A DNA stretch of 45,216 nucleotides, from positions 529 to 45,744 of the forward strand of contig PLND01000042.1 of the NCBI GenBank assembly GCA_003141675.1. Reading direction: 5' to 3'. The notes beneath the pieces were generated by a model that made no database searches, was not told the origin of the DNA, and saw only the letters and a program-made list of their open reading frames with translations. Source of the DNA: Anaerolineae bacterium. Lineage in GTDB: Bacteria > Chloroflexota > Anaerolineae > Anaerolineales > RBG-16-64-43. Within the stretch, counting starts at the first letter, position 1. Each line of letters begins with the position of its first letter. This document shows positions 9,005-17,332 of this stretch, in pieces. The position numbers were made by a program, and so were the translations under genes.

Positions 9005-11272
9005 TTGAAGAAGATCATCCTTATCGTTGGAATCGTTGCAATCGCAGTTCTCGGTGTCTTCGGTGTGCGGTCGCTACTCCTGCACAAGGGCAGCGCGTTA
9101 CCGGGAATACCGGCAGGAATGGCATCCCCCACAGGCTTGGAGGTAACCCACACGCCCACCGCCGAATCCGCTGCGCGGGCATTCCTCGACGCCTGGCAGG
9201 CGGCGGATTACGCCAAGATGTATTCGCTGCTCTCCACCAACACGCAAAAGGGGATGACCAACGATCAGTTCCAAAAGGCATACCAGAACGTCACCCAGAC
9301 CGCCACGATCCGCTCGATCGATTACCAGATCGTCTCGGTGGAAATGACCCCGACGGACGCGACCGTACAGTTTTCGGCGACGCTGCACACCGCTCTGATG
9401 GGTGACATCCCCAGCCAAACGCGCATATTGCTGAAGAATGAATCGGGCCAGTGGAAGGTGGCCTGGGACGAACAGACCATCCTGCCGGACCTGAAGGACG
9501 GCAACAAGCTGATCATGAATCTCGACATCCCGTCGCGCGGCAACATCTACGACCGCAATGGTCTGCCGCTAGCGGCTGACGCCAAGGCGGCGGAGATCGA
9601 CGTGATCCCGGGATTGATCACCAACGAAGGCATAATGCTCAACTGCCTTTCGGTGGTGCTCCGCAAGCCGCGCGCGCTGATCCAAACCATGTATGATACT
9701 GACCATCCGGATTGGATTTACCCGATCGGTGACGTCAATACATCCGACATCCCCAACACTTGCCCGTTGAGCAGCCTCACCAACACGGATGGCATCCAGG
9801 TGCAGCTGACTGAGATGCGCTACTACTACGGTGGCGGCGTCGCGTCGAACGTGGTGGGATACACCCGTAAGCCCTCGGCGGCTGACCTCGCCGCCGGTTA
9901 CGGGGGAGATCAACAGGTGGGAGCGAACGGGCTGGAGCTATCGGGCGAGAATTACCTCGCCGGCCGGAGTGGCGGCTCGCTGCTGGTGACTTCGTCGAAC
10001 GGAACGGTGGTTAGCACGCTGGCCAAATCCACACCGCTGCCGGCGATGGACATCTACACCACCCTCGACCGCGACCTGCAGGCGCAGATGGAACGGACTC
10101 TGATGGAGCCGTTCACCGGCGCGGCGGTGGTGCTCGATCGCAACACCGGCGAGGTGCTGGCAATGCTTTCGAGTCCGCGCTACGACAGCAATTATTTCAA
10201 CCCGCAAAGTTTCAACGGAACCCAAACCAGCGCATTGACGAATATCCTCAACGACCCCCGCAGCCCGTTGCTCAATCGCGCGGCGCAGGGGTTGTATCCG
10301 CTCGGATCGGTGTTCAAGATCATCACCATGTCCGCCGCTCTGCAATCCAACCAGTTCGATGCCAACTCCATCGCGTATGACGACGAGACCGGTTACTTTA
10401 CGGAGCTCGAGGGATTCAATGGAACGGATTGGACGGTCGAAAGGGAAATGAAACCACAGGGCAAGGTGAGCTTGACGCAATGCCTGGAGCGATCCACCAA
10501 TACCTGTTTCTGGCACGTTGCATTGAATCTATATTACAAGGACGCCTGGCTGGTCCCGAACATGGCTGCGGCATTCGGCCTGGGGCAGAAAACGGGCATC
10601 GTCGGCGTGGACGATGAAGCCGGGCTACTGCCCAATCCGGGATGGAAGCACGATACCGGCGGCGGGGACTGGACCGGCTTGGACGCGCTCAACCAGGCCA
10701 TCGGCCAGGGATCGTTGCAGGTGACGCCGCTGCAGGTGGCGGATTTCGTCGCCGCCGTCGGCAACGGCGGAACGCTCTACCGGCCGCAGATTCTTTCATC
10801 GATCCGGCCGCAGAACGGCGACCCGGTTTTCTCCTTTGCACCCGACACCCGCGGTTCCCTACCGGTGAGCGCCGCCAACCTGCAAACCGTTCAGAGAGCA
10901 ATGGAGGGCGTCGTCTTGGATCTGAAAGGAACCGCATATTCGAAGTTCCATTATGTTCCCCATCAGTACAAACTCGCCGGGAAAACCGGCACCGCGCAGA
11001 CCGAGCAGGCGAATCCCGACGCGTGGTTTGTCGCCTATTCCTACGACGAATCCCTCGACAAGCCGGATATCGCCGTGGCGGTGATCGTCGAGAACGTGGG
11101 TGAAGGGGCCACCTACGCCGCACCGATGGTCCGGCGGATTATGGAAATTTATTTCGACGGGCGGCCCGAGTCGCTGTATCCGTGGGAATCCACCTATGGG
11201 ATGCGCGGCACCGACACGCCGGTGGTAACCGAGACGCCGACGGAAACTCCCACGGAGACGCCTGCGTCTTAA
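9005..11272 (+). CDS. Class B penicillin-binding protein with NTF2-like (MecA_N) domain, copy 2
   Basis: 755 residues; a close paralogue of the protein at 6327-8591 with the same domain order: N-terminal anchor, NTF2-like/MecA_N domain, dimer region beginning SRGNIYDRNG, and transpeptidase domain. Catalytic motifs are intact: SVFK in LYPLGSVFKII, S-T-N in RSTNTCFWH, and KTGTAQ. The largest differences lie in the NTF2-like part and near the KTG loop, so substrate or partner choice may have diverged. The TTG start follows GGAGGAGAG; the nearby ATG at 9000 reads into a stop after two codons and is rejected. The tail is a longer threonine/glutamate/proline repeat (TETPTETPTETP). It sits on the duplicated unit and may be dispensable or specialised. 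Confidence 0.93.
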   Translation: MKKIILIVGIVAIAVLGVFGVRSLLLHKGSALPGIPAGMASPTGLEVTHTPTAESAARAFLDAWQAADYAKMYSLLSTNTQKGMTNDQFQKAYQNVTQTATIRSIDYQIVSVEMTPTDATVQFSATLHTALMGDIPSQTRILLKNESGQWKVAWDEQTILPDLKDGNKLIMNLDIPSRGNIYDRNGLPLAADAKAAEIDVIPGLITNEGIMLNCLSVVLRKPRALIQTMYDTDHPDWIYPIGDVNTSDIPNTCPLSSLTNTDGIQVQLTEMRYYYGGGVASNVVGYTRKPSAADLAAGYGGDQQVGANGLELSGENYLAGRSGGSLLVTSSNGTVVSTLAKSTPLPAMDIYTTLDRDLQAQMERTLMEPFTGAAVVLDRNTGEVLAMLSSPRYDSNYFNPQSFNGTQTSALTNILNDPRSPLLNRAAQGLYPLGSVFKIITMSAALQSNQFDANSIAYDDETGYFTELEGFNGTDWTVEREMKPQGKVSLTQCLERSTNTCFWHVALNLYYKDAWLVPNMAAAFGLGQKTGIVGVDDEAGLLPNPGWKHDTGGGDWTGLDALNQAIGQGSLQVTPLQVADFVAAVGNGGTLYRPQILSSIRPQNGDPVFSFAPDTRGSLPVSAANLQTVQRAMEGVVLDLKGTAYSKFHYVPHQYKLAGKTGTAQTEQANPDAWFVAYSYDESLDKPDIAVAVIVENVGEGATYAAPMVRRIMEIYFDGRPESLYPWESTYGMRGTDTPVVTETPTETPTETPAS

Positions 11273-11451
11273 CCGGGCCGGCGTTTCGGAATGGTTCGGC
11301 AAAGGAAATATTGAAAGGATTGTCAGGATTTGGTTTTTTACTCAGACTATGAACCCCGTAAAATGATTCCGTTTTTCCGTTCGCAATCGAAAACACGTGG
11401 ACATTGAATTGAAACCCTTACTTGCCCGAAGAATGATCAAGATTCCGCCCG

Positions 11452-12381
11452 ATGGATGAACATCTTTCCGGATTAGTCGTCAAAGCGCAATCCGGTTTCT
11501 TCACCGTCCGCACCGAACGGGGGAATTTCACCTGCCGGTTGCGCGGCCGACTGAAGAAAACGCACCACGCGACGGATCTCGCGGCGGTCGGGGATCGCGT
11601 GCTAATCCTGGTGCTGCCGGACGGCGGGGGCGCGATCGAAGAGGTCTTCCCACGCATACGGGTGCTCTCGCGTTCGGCGCCCTCCGGGGGCGGACGCGGC
11701 AGCGCCGCGCGCGGAGCCAGCGAGCAGGTGATCGTCGCGAATCCCGACCAGGCCGTTTTTATCTTCGCCTGCGCTGAGCCGGATCCACACCTGCGCATGC
11801 TCGACCGCTTCCTGGTGGCCGCCGAACGCGCGGAGATTCCGGCCCTCGTGTGCGCCAATAAAACCGATCTGGTCGAGCCGGACCAGCCGGAGAAGGTGTT
11901 CGGCGTCTACCGGAAGGTGGGATACCCGGTGTTGTATGTGTCTGCCAAAACCGGCGACGGGGTGGACCAGTTGCGGGCGATCCTGCGCGGCAAGCTGAGC
12001 GTTCTTTCGGGGCCGTCGGGCGTGGGTAAATCCAGCTTGCTCAACGCGATCCAACCCGGGCTGGGACTGTCGGTGAGCCACGTCAGCCGCTCGCATCAGA
12101 AGGGACGGCACACCACCGTGGCACCGGAGCTGATCGAACTGAAGGAGGGCGGCTTCGTGGCGGATACGCCGGGCCTGCGGGCGATCGCATTTTGGGATAT
12201 TGCGCCCGAAGAACTGGACGCCTACTTCCCGGAAATCCGCCCGCTGGTCGAACACTGCGCCTTCGGCAATTGCGCGCACGAGAACACCCCGGGCTGCGCG
12301 GTAATCCGTGCGGTCGAAGAGGGCGGCGTAAGCCCGGAACGGTACGACTCCTACCTGCGGCTCCGGCGCGGGGAAACGTAA
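11452..12381 (+). CDS. rsgA: Small ribosomal subunit biogenesis GTPase RsgA
   Basis: 309 residues. It has the circularly permuted GTPase order typical of RsgA/YjeQ: an N-terminal OB-fold (about 1-90), then G4 NKTD (136-139), the SAK motif near 165, G1 GPSGVGKSS (187-195) and G3 DTPG (238-241). A C-terminal zinc site is formed by Cys269, Cys274, His276 and Cys282 (CAFGNCAHENTPGC). The family helps late 30S maturation and is released by GTP hydrolysis. Length is typical. It follows the PBP pair after 179 bases without an obvious terminator, so it may have its own promoter. Confidence 0.95.
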   Translation: MDEHLSGLVVKAQSGFFTVRTERGNFTCRLRGRLKKTHHATDLAAVGDRVLILVLPDGGGAIEEVFPRIRVLSRSAPSGGGRGSAARGASEQVIVANPDQAVFIFACAEPDPHLRMLDRFLVAAERAEIPALVCANKTDLVEPDQPEKVFGVYRKVGYPVLYVSAKTGDGVDQLRAILRGKLSVLSGPSGVGKSSLLNAIQPGLGLSVSHVSRSHQKGRHTTVAPELIELKEGGFVADTPGLRAIAFWDIAPEELDAYFPEIRPLVEHCAFGNCAHENTPGCAVIRAVEEGGVSPERYDSYLRLRRGET

Positions 12382-12410
12382 TGGTCCTTAAATGGATGGA
12401 GACTTGTGCA

Positions 12411-12510
12411 CGGATTTACCGGATAAATCGGATTACACGGAGAATAGAATTCTCCGCCACTTTTTAACAAGAAAATTGGTAAATCCGAATAATCCGCGCA
12501 ATCCGCATAC
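12411..12510. repeat. Inverted repeat built from CGGATTNACNGG-like units
   Basis: GGATTTACC (12412-12420) pairs with GGTAAATCC (12478-12486). Inside is a second hairpin, CGGAGAAT-AGA-ATTCTCCG. Surrounding text repeats cggattacacgg and aatccgcgcaatccgca. Similar units occur near 19424-19560 after the GH13 gene, suggesting a dispersed repeat family in this genome. It occupies half of the 214-base gap between rsgA and the lipoprotein gene. Confidence 0.6.
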
Positions 12511-12539
12511 CGCGTAATTCGTGCTTTGGCGTAAGGATA

Positions 12540-12545
12540 TATAAT
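12540..12545 (+). promoter_or_regulatory. Perfect -10 hexamer for the lipoprotein gene
   Basis: TATAAT lies 50 bases before the lipoprotein ATG, immediately after the repeat element. No convincing -35 box is seen at 16-18 bases. The leader would be about 45 bases. Confidence 0.45.
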
Positions 12546-12595
12546 GAAATCCCCCGGCCGGAAAGTCGTTCCTTCCGCCGCGGTTAGATCCGTAA

Positions 12596-13579
12596 ATGAT
12601 ACCGGACGGCAACTCCCGTTATCGTTTTTTACCCCTCCTCGCTTTCCTCCTGTTAGCGGCCGTGACGGCCGCATGCACACCCCCGCCCTCTTCGCCCGGA
12701 GCCCAATCCGCGCTACAGATTGCGGCAGTCCCCGTCACTTACAGCGGGGAAATCGCCAGCTTCGACAACGGAAATATGGTGGAATTTCCATTTCTCGCCA
12801 CGTACCGCGGGATGCAGGGTGAACGCTGGCTCGGGCGGCCGTTCACGCGCGCGTTCGCCGATCCGGATTTGGGCTGGACGATGCAGATCTTCGAATACGG
12901 GGTGCTGGCGCAGGATCCCGGGGACGGGCACATCTTCCTGCTCAAGATCAGCGACCTCCTGGCGCGCCGGCAGAGCGGGGTTCCGGTGCGGAAGGAATCC
13001 GCCTGTTCCTACGCCCAGGAGACGGGACACAACGTGTGCTACGAATTCCGCGAGTATGTGCGCGTAGCAGGAGCGGAGCATTTCGGCCAGCCGGTCTCCG
13101 AGATGACCATGGATTCCGACGGGATCCTTTACCAGGATTTCGAGTACACGCGGCTGCAGTGGGTGGGTGGCGGAATCGTGCGCGAGCGGTGCGGGGAGAC
13201 GTTTTTCATTCAGCGCGGATACGACCGTACGCTGCGCGAGCCGGCCGTTTCCGCCGCGGGGCCGGCGGCCGGGATCACCCAGCTGTTTGCGTCGCTGGCG
13301 CGGCCCACGCTGCGCCCCGGGGAAATGCAGACGCTCCAGGTGGCGCTGACTGACCCGACCGGCGCGGGCATCCCCGGCGTGGAATTGCAGGTTACTCTCG
13401 AAGAGAACGGCCAGGCGCTGCTCGAGATTTCATTACCGCTAACCGATTCCAATGGCTTGGCGTCGCTTTCCTTCAAAGTGCCGGAGGCGGATCCCGGGAC
13501 GCGGATCCGCGTCATTGTCCAAGGTACATGGGAATCCACTCCGCTGGAATCGGTCGCAGAGTTTGAGGTGTGGTGGTAA
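12596..13579 (+). CDS. Lipoprotein with C-terminal Ig-like (Big-type) domain
   Basis: 327 residues. Positively charged start, a hydrophobic stretch (about 10-24) and a lipobox-like VTAAC with candidate lipid-carrying Cys27, then a Pro/Ser linker, point to a lipoprotein anchored to the outer face of the membrane. The middle part (about 55-205) contains WLGRPFTRAFADPDLG and FGQPVSEMTMDSDGILYQDFEYTRL, a pattern seen in uncharacterised Chloroflexota surface proteins. The C-terminal 100 residues (LRPGEMQTLQVALTDPTGAGIPG onward) resemble a bacterial Ig-like fold. Function is unknown; a structural or binding role is possible. Flanked by repeat elements on both sides and apparently a single-gene unit. 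Confidence 0.8.
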   Translation: MIPDGNSRYRFLPLLAFLLLAAVTAACTPPPSSPGAQSALQIAAVPVTYSGEIASFDNGNMVEFPFLATYRGMQGERWLGRPFTRAFADPDLGWTMQIFEYGVLAQDPGDGHIFLLKISDLLARRQSGVPVRKESACSYAQETGHNVCYEFREYVRVAGAEHFGQPVSEMTMDSDGILYQDFEYTRLQWVGGGIVRERCGETFFIQRGYDRTLREPAVSAAGPAAGITQLFASLARPTLRPGEMQTLQVALTDPTGAGIPGVELQVTLEENGQALLEISLPLTDSNGLASLSFKVPEADPGTRIRVIVQGTWESTPLESVAEFEVWW

Positions 13580-13649
13580 GGATCTTTGGATTATCGGTTG
13601 ACGACTCCTCATCCCGGAGTGCATAGGAATTCGATCAAGCAGACTGAAT

Positions 13650-13781
13650 ATGTCATTCCGAGGGGCGAAGCCCCGAGGAATCGGTGACGCGTGGACGGAC
13701 AGTAGCGGAATTTTATAGCCCGGATTGCAGGATCAAGCGTTACCGATTCCTCGCCCCGGCTTGCGGGGCTCGGAATGACAT
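13650..13781. repeat. REP-like element with TGTCATTCCGAG termini
   Basis: ATGTCATTCCGAG at the left and CTCGGAATGACAT at the right are exact inverted copies. Inner sub-repeats GAGGAATCGGT and ACCGATTCCTC are also inverted, and each arm has its own GGGGC...GCCCC mini-hairpin. The core between the arms is AT-rich and has no coding sign. It is a sequence relative of the element at 6163-6279. Confidence 0.8.
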
Positions 13782-13827
13782 CCCGCGGGCGATTCTCAAA
13801 CCGTTTTTACCTTCAGAGGAGGTTTCC

Positions 13828-14280
13828 ATGAAATTCACTTCCGCAACCCCCGGCCGGATCTTCGTTCTCCGCCTGGAAGACGGCGAAATCCTGCACGAGA
13901 CCGTCGAAGCGTTCACGCGCGAGCAGGGTATCCGCGCGGCGGCGCTGATCGTGCTGGGCGGAGCGGACGAGGGAAGCAAGCTGGTCGTCGGCCCGGCGGA
14001 AGCGCGCTCGTCGCCGGTCGTGCCGATGGAGCACATCCTTGCCGGTACGTGCGAGTCCACCGGCGTGGGCACGGTCTTCCCCGACGCGGAGGGGAAGCCC
14101 GTGTTGCATATGCACATCGCCTGCGGCAGGAAAGGATCGACCGTGACCGGATGCGTCCGCCGCGGTGTGAAGGTTTGGCAGGTGATGGAAATCATCCTAT
14201 GGGAATTGAACGGAACGGACGCAAAACGGGTGCTCGATCCGGCTACCGGATTTGAGCTGTTGCAGCCGTCCCCCCTGTAG
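13828..14280 (+). CDS. PPC/DUF296 domain protein
   Basis: 150 residues, the usual single-domain length. Start ATG 13828 is set by AGAGGAGG seven bases upstream; an upstream in-frame extension would run through the repeat and is rejected. The sequence GRIFVLRLEDGEILHETVEAFTREQGI and the His-rich VLHMHIACGRKG match the plants-and-prokaryotes-conserved (PPC) domain. Bacterial members form trimers with a possible metal site and have no established biochemical role; a DNA-binding role is known only for plant proteins with AT-hooks, absent here. The next gene is DUF362 on the same strand, separated by a strong hairpin. Confidence 0.88.
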   Translation: MKFTSATPGRIFVLRLEDGEILHETVEAFTREQGIRAAALIVLGGADEGSKLVVGPAEARSSPVVPMEHILAGTCESTGVGTVFPDAEGKPVLHMHIACGRKGSTVTGCVRRGVKVWQVMEIILWELNGTDAKRVLDPATGFELLQPSPL

Positions 14281-14312
14281 TCCCCCCATTTTATAAACCG
14301 AAAATGGGGGGA
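14281..14312. terminator. 12-bp perfect hairpin between the PPC and DUF362 genes
   Basis: TCCCCCCATTTT and AAAATGGGGGGA are exact complements with an 8-base loop. It begins directly after the PPC stop codon. The 3' side has no U run, so classic intrinsic termination is uncertain; it may protect the transcript 3' end. Confidence 0.45.
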
Positions 14313-14334
14313 ACAGGTTCTGGAGGCGCTGCGC

Positions 14335-14340
14335 TATAAT
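14335..14340 (+). promoter_or_regulatory. -10 box of the DUF362 gene
   Basis: A perfect TATAAT sits 22 bases before the ATG at 14363, followed by the Shine-Dalgarno AAGGAA. The -35 region is weak (AACAGG with a 17-base spacer). Confidence 0.5.
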
Positions 14341-14362
14341 CCTGGGCCTGGAAAGGAATCCT

Positions 14363-15472
14363 ATGCCTGCGAAATCAAAAGTCGCCGTTCTGCGTACCAC
14401 GCCGGAAACAGTACTGGCGGATTATCAACGTCTGTTCCAAATGGCCGGCGGAGCGCATTCCCTCGCGCCCGGCGTCACCACCATGCTCAAGGACAACATC
14501 TCCTGGCATTATCCGCTGCCCAGCGCGAATACCACACCCTGGGAGTTGGAAGGCTCCATCCTTGCGCTGCGGAACGCGGGATTCCGCGACCTGGTCTGCG
14601 TGCAGAATAAAACGGTGGTGATCAACGCTTTCAAAGGCGAGGATCTGAACGGTTTCGTCCCGATCTTCCGGCATTACGGTATCCCGGTCAAATACAATTT
14701 CCGCAAGGAAGATATGTCCTGGGTGGAATACAAACCCAAGGCGCGGATGCTCGTGCTGGATAAAATCTTCGACAAGGGGATCCGGATCCCCGATTATTTC
14801 ATCGGCAAGAACATCGTTCATTTGCCGACGGTCAAGACCCATATCTACACCACCACGACCGGAGCGGTGAAGAACGCCTTCGGCGGATTGCTTTCCACCT
14901 ACCGGCACTATACCCATTCCTGGATCCACGAAACGCTCACGGACCTCCTGGCGATCCAGAAAGAAATCCATCCCGGGATGTTCGCCTTCATGGACGGCAC
15001 AACCGCGGGCGACGGCACGGGTCCGCGTACTCCGACGCCGGTGGTGAAGAACGTGATCCTGGCTTCGGCCGATCAGGTGGCGATCGACGCGGTGGCGGCG
15101 AAACTCATGGGCTTCGATCCGATGAAGATCGGATATATCCGGCTGGCGCATGAACGGGGTTTGGGCGTCGGCGACGTGAGCCAAATCGAACTCGTGGGGG
15201 ACGATCTCTCGGGAGAGAATTGGCACTTCCACGTGGGCAGCAACTTTCACACCTTCCTGGCGTGGATGGCCTGGTACGGACCGACCAAATCGCTGCAAAA
15301 GCTGGTGCTGCATACTCCGCTCGTGGCGATCCCGATCTTCCTTTCGGAATTCAACCACGATTTCGTGCACTGGCCGCTGAAGTCGAAGCATATTTATGAA
15401 AAGTGGCGGACGGAAACCAAATGGGGGAAATTGTTCCAGCGCTATCAACAAGAAGGCGTGTTGTCGAAGTAG
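14363..15472 (+). CDS. DUF362 domain protein
   Basis: 369 residues with AAGGAA a few bases before the ATG. Segments such as PGVTTMLKDNISW, the HLPTVKTHIYTTTTGAVKNAFGG block and ASADQVAIDAVAAKLMGFDPMKIGYIRLAHERGLG match the DUF362 family. Many DUF362 proteins carry a C-terminal 4Fe-4S ferredoxin part; no CxxCxxC cluster motif is present here, so this is the short, non-ferredoxin form. The reaction is unknown. The C-terminal 80 residues are aromatic-rich and may contact the membrane, but there is no clear transmembrane helix. Confidence 0.85.
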   Translation: MPAKSKVAVLRTTPETVLADYQRLFQMAGGAHSLAPGVTTMLKDNISWHYPLPSANTTPWELEGSILALRNAGFRDLVCVQNKTVVINAFKGEDLNGFVPIFRHYGIPVKYNFRKEDMSWVEYKPKARMLVLDKIFDKGIRIPDYFIGKNIVHLPTVKTHIYTTTTGAVKNAFGGLLSTYRHYTHSWIHETLTDLLAIQKEIHPGMFAFMDGTTAGDGTGPRTPTPVVKNVILASADQVAIDAVAAKLMGFDPMKIGYIRLAHERGLGVGDVSQIELVGDDLSGENWHFHVGSNFHTFLAWMAWYGPTKSLQKLVLHTPLVAIPIFLSEFNHDFVHWPLKSKHIYEKWRTETKWGKLFQRYQQEGVLSK

Positions 15473-15580
15473 AAAATGGCGCGACCCTTCTCCGAACCCC
15501 CCCCCCGTGTTTTTTTATAAACATTAACGGGAGAATTCCATAAACGGCGATGGCTCGATGGACCATAAAAGGAATGCGGA

Positions 15581-16219
15581 ATGAATGCGTTTAAACCTCC
15601 GGCGGGGGCGGGGCGCGGTTGTCTGTTTCTGTTTGCCATCCCCTGGACCCTGTTTGCCTGTTTCTGGACTGCCGCCGCACTATTGAGCGCGGTCACCATG
15701 GTCCGAGAGAAGGGGTTCACTGTATGGACCCTAGCTTTTCCGTTGTTCGGACTTCCTTTTATCGTCATCGGGGTGGGCATGCTGTGGTACGGGATTCTTC
15801 CATGGATCGCCGGGTTGCGGGTTTCCAAACCGGAAGTGAGCATCAACAACACTTCGGTAAAGGTGGGAGACAGTTTTACGATCAGCTATTCCCAGACGTT
15901 CAAGCGCCGGACCGAAGTAAAGGGAGTGAAATTCTCCCTGCTTGTGCGCGAGACGGCCCGTTACCAGAGTGGCAGCACCACCACGACCGTACACCACGAC
16001 GAAACGGCGGCCGAATTTGAATATCCTGGACAAAGCTACGAGACCGGAGACGTGCTCGCGTTCTCGCGCAATATGGAGATCCCGCGCACCGGGATGCATT
16101 CTTTTCAGGGCGCTCACAATTCGATCGCCTGGCTGCTGCAGGTGAAGGTGAACGTCGCCGGGTGGCCCGACTACCGGGAAGGGTTCGAAATCCAGGTTGA
16201 GCCTTCCCTCGCGAGGTGA
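15581..16219 (+). CDS. Two-helix membrane protein with C-terminal beta-sandwich (possibly arrestin-like)
   Basis: 212 residues, ATG 15581 with AAGGAA upstream. Two strongly hydrophobic helices (about 14-40 and 47-74) are followed by a cytoplasmic or external beta-rich domain of about 135 residues: KPEVSINNTSVKVGDSFTISY, then GVKFSLLVRETARY and NSIAWLLQVKVNVAGWPDY. The last block resembles the Spo0M/arrestin-like pattern in which an Ile-x-Trp strand is followed by a basic strand; this fold assignment is inference. The next gene follows within 8 bases and encodes only the same kind of beta module, so the two likely act together. Confidence 0.7.
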   Translation: MNAFKPPAGAGRGCLFLFAIPWTLFACFWTAAALLSAVTMVREKGFTVWTLAFPLFGLPFIVIGVGMLWYGILPWIAGLRVSKPEVSINNTSVKVGDSFTISYSQTFKRRTEVKGVKFSLLVRETARYQSGSTTTTVHHDETAAEFEYPGQSYETGDVLAFSRNMEIPRTGMHSFQGAHNSIAWLLQVKVNVAGWPDYREGFEIQVEPSLAR

Positions 16220-16226
16220 ATCCGCC

Positions 16227-16625
16227 GTGACCAACGTCGACTTTCAATGGAACGTGCAGGGCGGGGAGGCGAGTGCGAGCGGCGCGGTCCGCTTCGACCT
16301 GGGCTCGACCGTCGAGGGCACCGTCACCGTTACGCCGCAGGCCGATCTGAATTGCAACGGGATCAAGATCCGGCTCGAATGGCACACCGAAGGACGCGGC
16401 GACCGGGACCGGAAGACGGTCGACGAGATGGTGGCCTTTCAGGGTGTGCTCGCGGGCGGAGCGCCCGCAGTCTTCCCCTTCCGATTAACCCTGCCGGACC
16501 AACCCTGGTCCTATACCGGCTTTTATATCAACATCCTCTGGGAAATTGTCGCCGATATCGATCTTCCGCTTGCCATCAACCCCAAATCCCGGTTCCCTAT
16601 TCTTCTTCGACCACAGGCGGCTTAA
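16227..16625 (+). CDS. Soluble beta-rich (possibly arrestin-like) partner protein
   Basis: 132 residues. The GTG start at 16227 is chosen because GAGGTG lies 8 bases upstream, overlapping the previous gene's stop; an in-frame TTG at 16197 is possible. It has no membrane helix. Strand patterns GAVRFDLGSTVEGTVTVTP, GIKIRLEWHTEGRGDRD and WSYTGFYINILWEIVADIDL resemble one lobe of an arrestin/Spo0M-type fold and also resemble the C-terminal part of its neighbour. Function unknown. Its 3' end overlaps the convergent AAA ATPase gene by 29 bases. Confidence 0.7.
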   Translation: MTNVDFQWNVQGGEASASGAVRFDLGSTVEGTVTVTPQADLNCNGIKIRLEWHTEGRGDRDRKTVDEMVAFQGVLAGGAPAVFPFRLTLPDQPWSYTGFYINILWEIVADIDLPLAINPKSRFPILLRPQAA

Positions 16626-17301
16626 AAGAAAAGATGCTTTTTTGCAGCGGGCCGACGTCGATTAATCCCTCGGGTCTTTCCGCCTGGAAGTAATCATACA
16701 AAAAATATTCCATCGTCCGCAGGTTTGCGCCGAACTCCGACCGAAGCCAATCCGCCGCCTCGGGCGAGAATTTTGTATGGATCGGTTTCAGAGAAAATTG
16801 ATTCAGGCGGCGCTGGAGGAGAAGGGCCAACTCCTCCGCGGCAGGCGCGGCAAGCGTTACGGTTACAGGGGAAATTCCGCGCGAACGAAACGCCCCTGAG
16901 AGATCCTCGTGCGTGCCGAGGATGAGGCGCACGCCGTTTTTGGCCGCATCGAGAAGCCGCGCCATCTCATTGCTCGATAAGAATCCGCCTCGGGAAAGCC
17001 GTTGCGCTTCATCGAGCAGAAATATTTCCACCCCGTCCGTTTTTGTCCGATAGGATTTTTCCTTTCGCGGGATGTATTCATACCTGCTTCGCATCCCCGC
17101 GATGCGGAATTGATCGCCGAGCGCGAGCAGACTGCTGGTTTTTCCCGATCCCGCGTCACCGAGGAGTTGGATGTGGCCGCCGGCGGCGATCGCGCGCCTT
17201 ACCGTTTCCGGGATGATTGCTGCGCGAATCCATTCCTCGCGCGTCATGGCGCGGAACGGATTGCATTGGAATCCGATATCGGGAAAGGAGCGCTCGGGCA
17301 T
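16597..17301 (-). CDS. Small AAA ATPase (ExeA/TniB-like)
   Basis: 234 residues when started at ATG 17301; an in-frame upstream extension would start within the 17333 repeat and looks non-native. FQCNPFRAMTREEW is typical of the N-terminus of ExeA-like ATPases. Walker A is GDAGSGKTS and Walker B IFLLDEAQRL, followed by a sensor-like LILGTHEDLS. Relatives serve in secretion (ExeA) or transposition (TniB/MuB); here neither a secretin gene nor a transposase is nearby, so the role is open. TTTATACT lies six bases before the ATG and no Shine-Dalgarno is seen, which suggests a leaderless transcript. It converges on the arrestin-like pair with overlapping 3' ends. Confidence 0.8.
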   Translation of the reverse strand: MPERSFPDIGFQCNPFRAMTREEWIRAAIIPETVRRAIAAGGHIQLLGDAGSGKTSSLLALGDQFRIAGMRSRYEYIPRKEKSYRTKTDGVEIFLLDEAQRLSRGGFLSSNEMARLLDAAKNGVRLILGTHEDLSGAFRSRGISPVTVTLAAPAAEELALLLQRRLNQFSLKPIHTKFSPEAADWLRSEFGANLRTMEYFLYDYFQAERPEGLIDVGPLQKSIFSFKPPVVEEE

Positions 17302-17332
17302 GCAGGGAGTATAAACTACGATCGCGCAGGGC

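Noticed and set aside
14375-15451. 358-residue minus-strand open frame opposite DUF362
   Set aside because: Shadow frame; the plus-strand protein has clear family motifs and a ribosome site.
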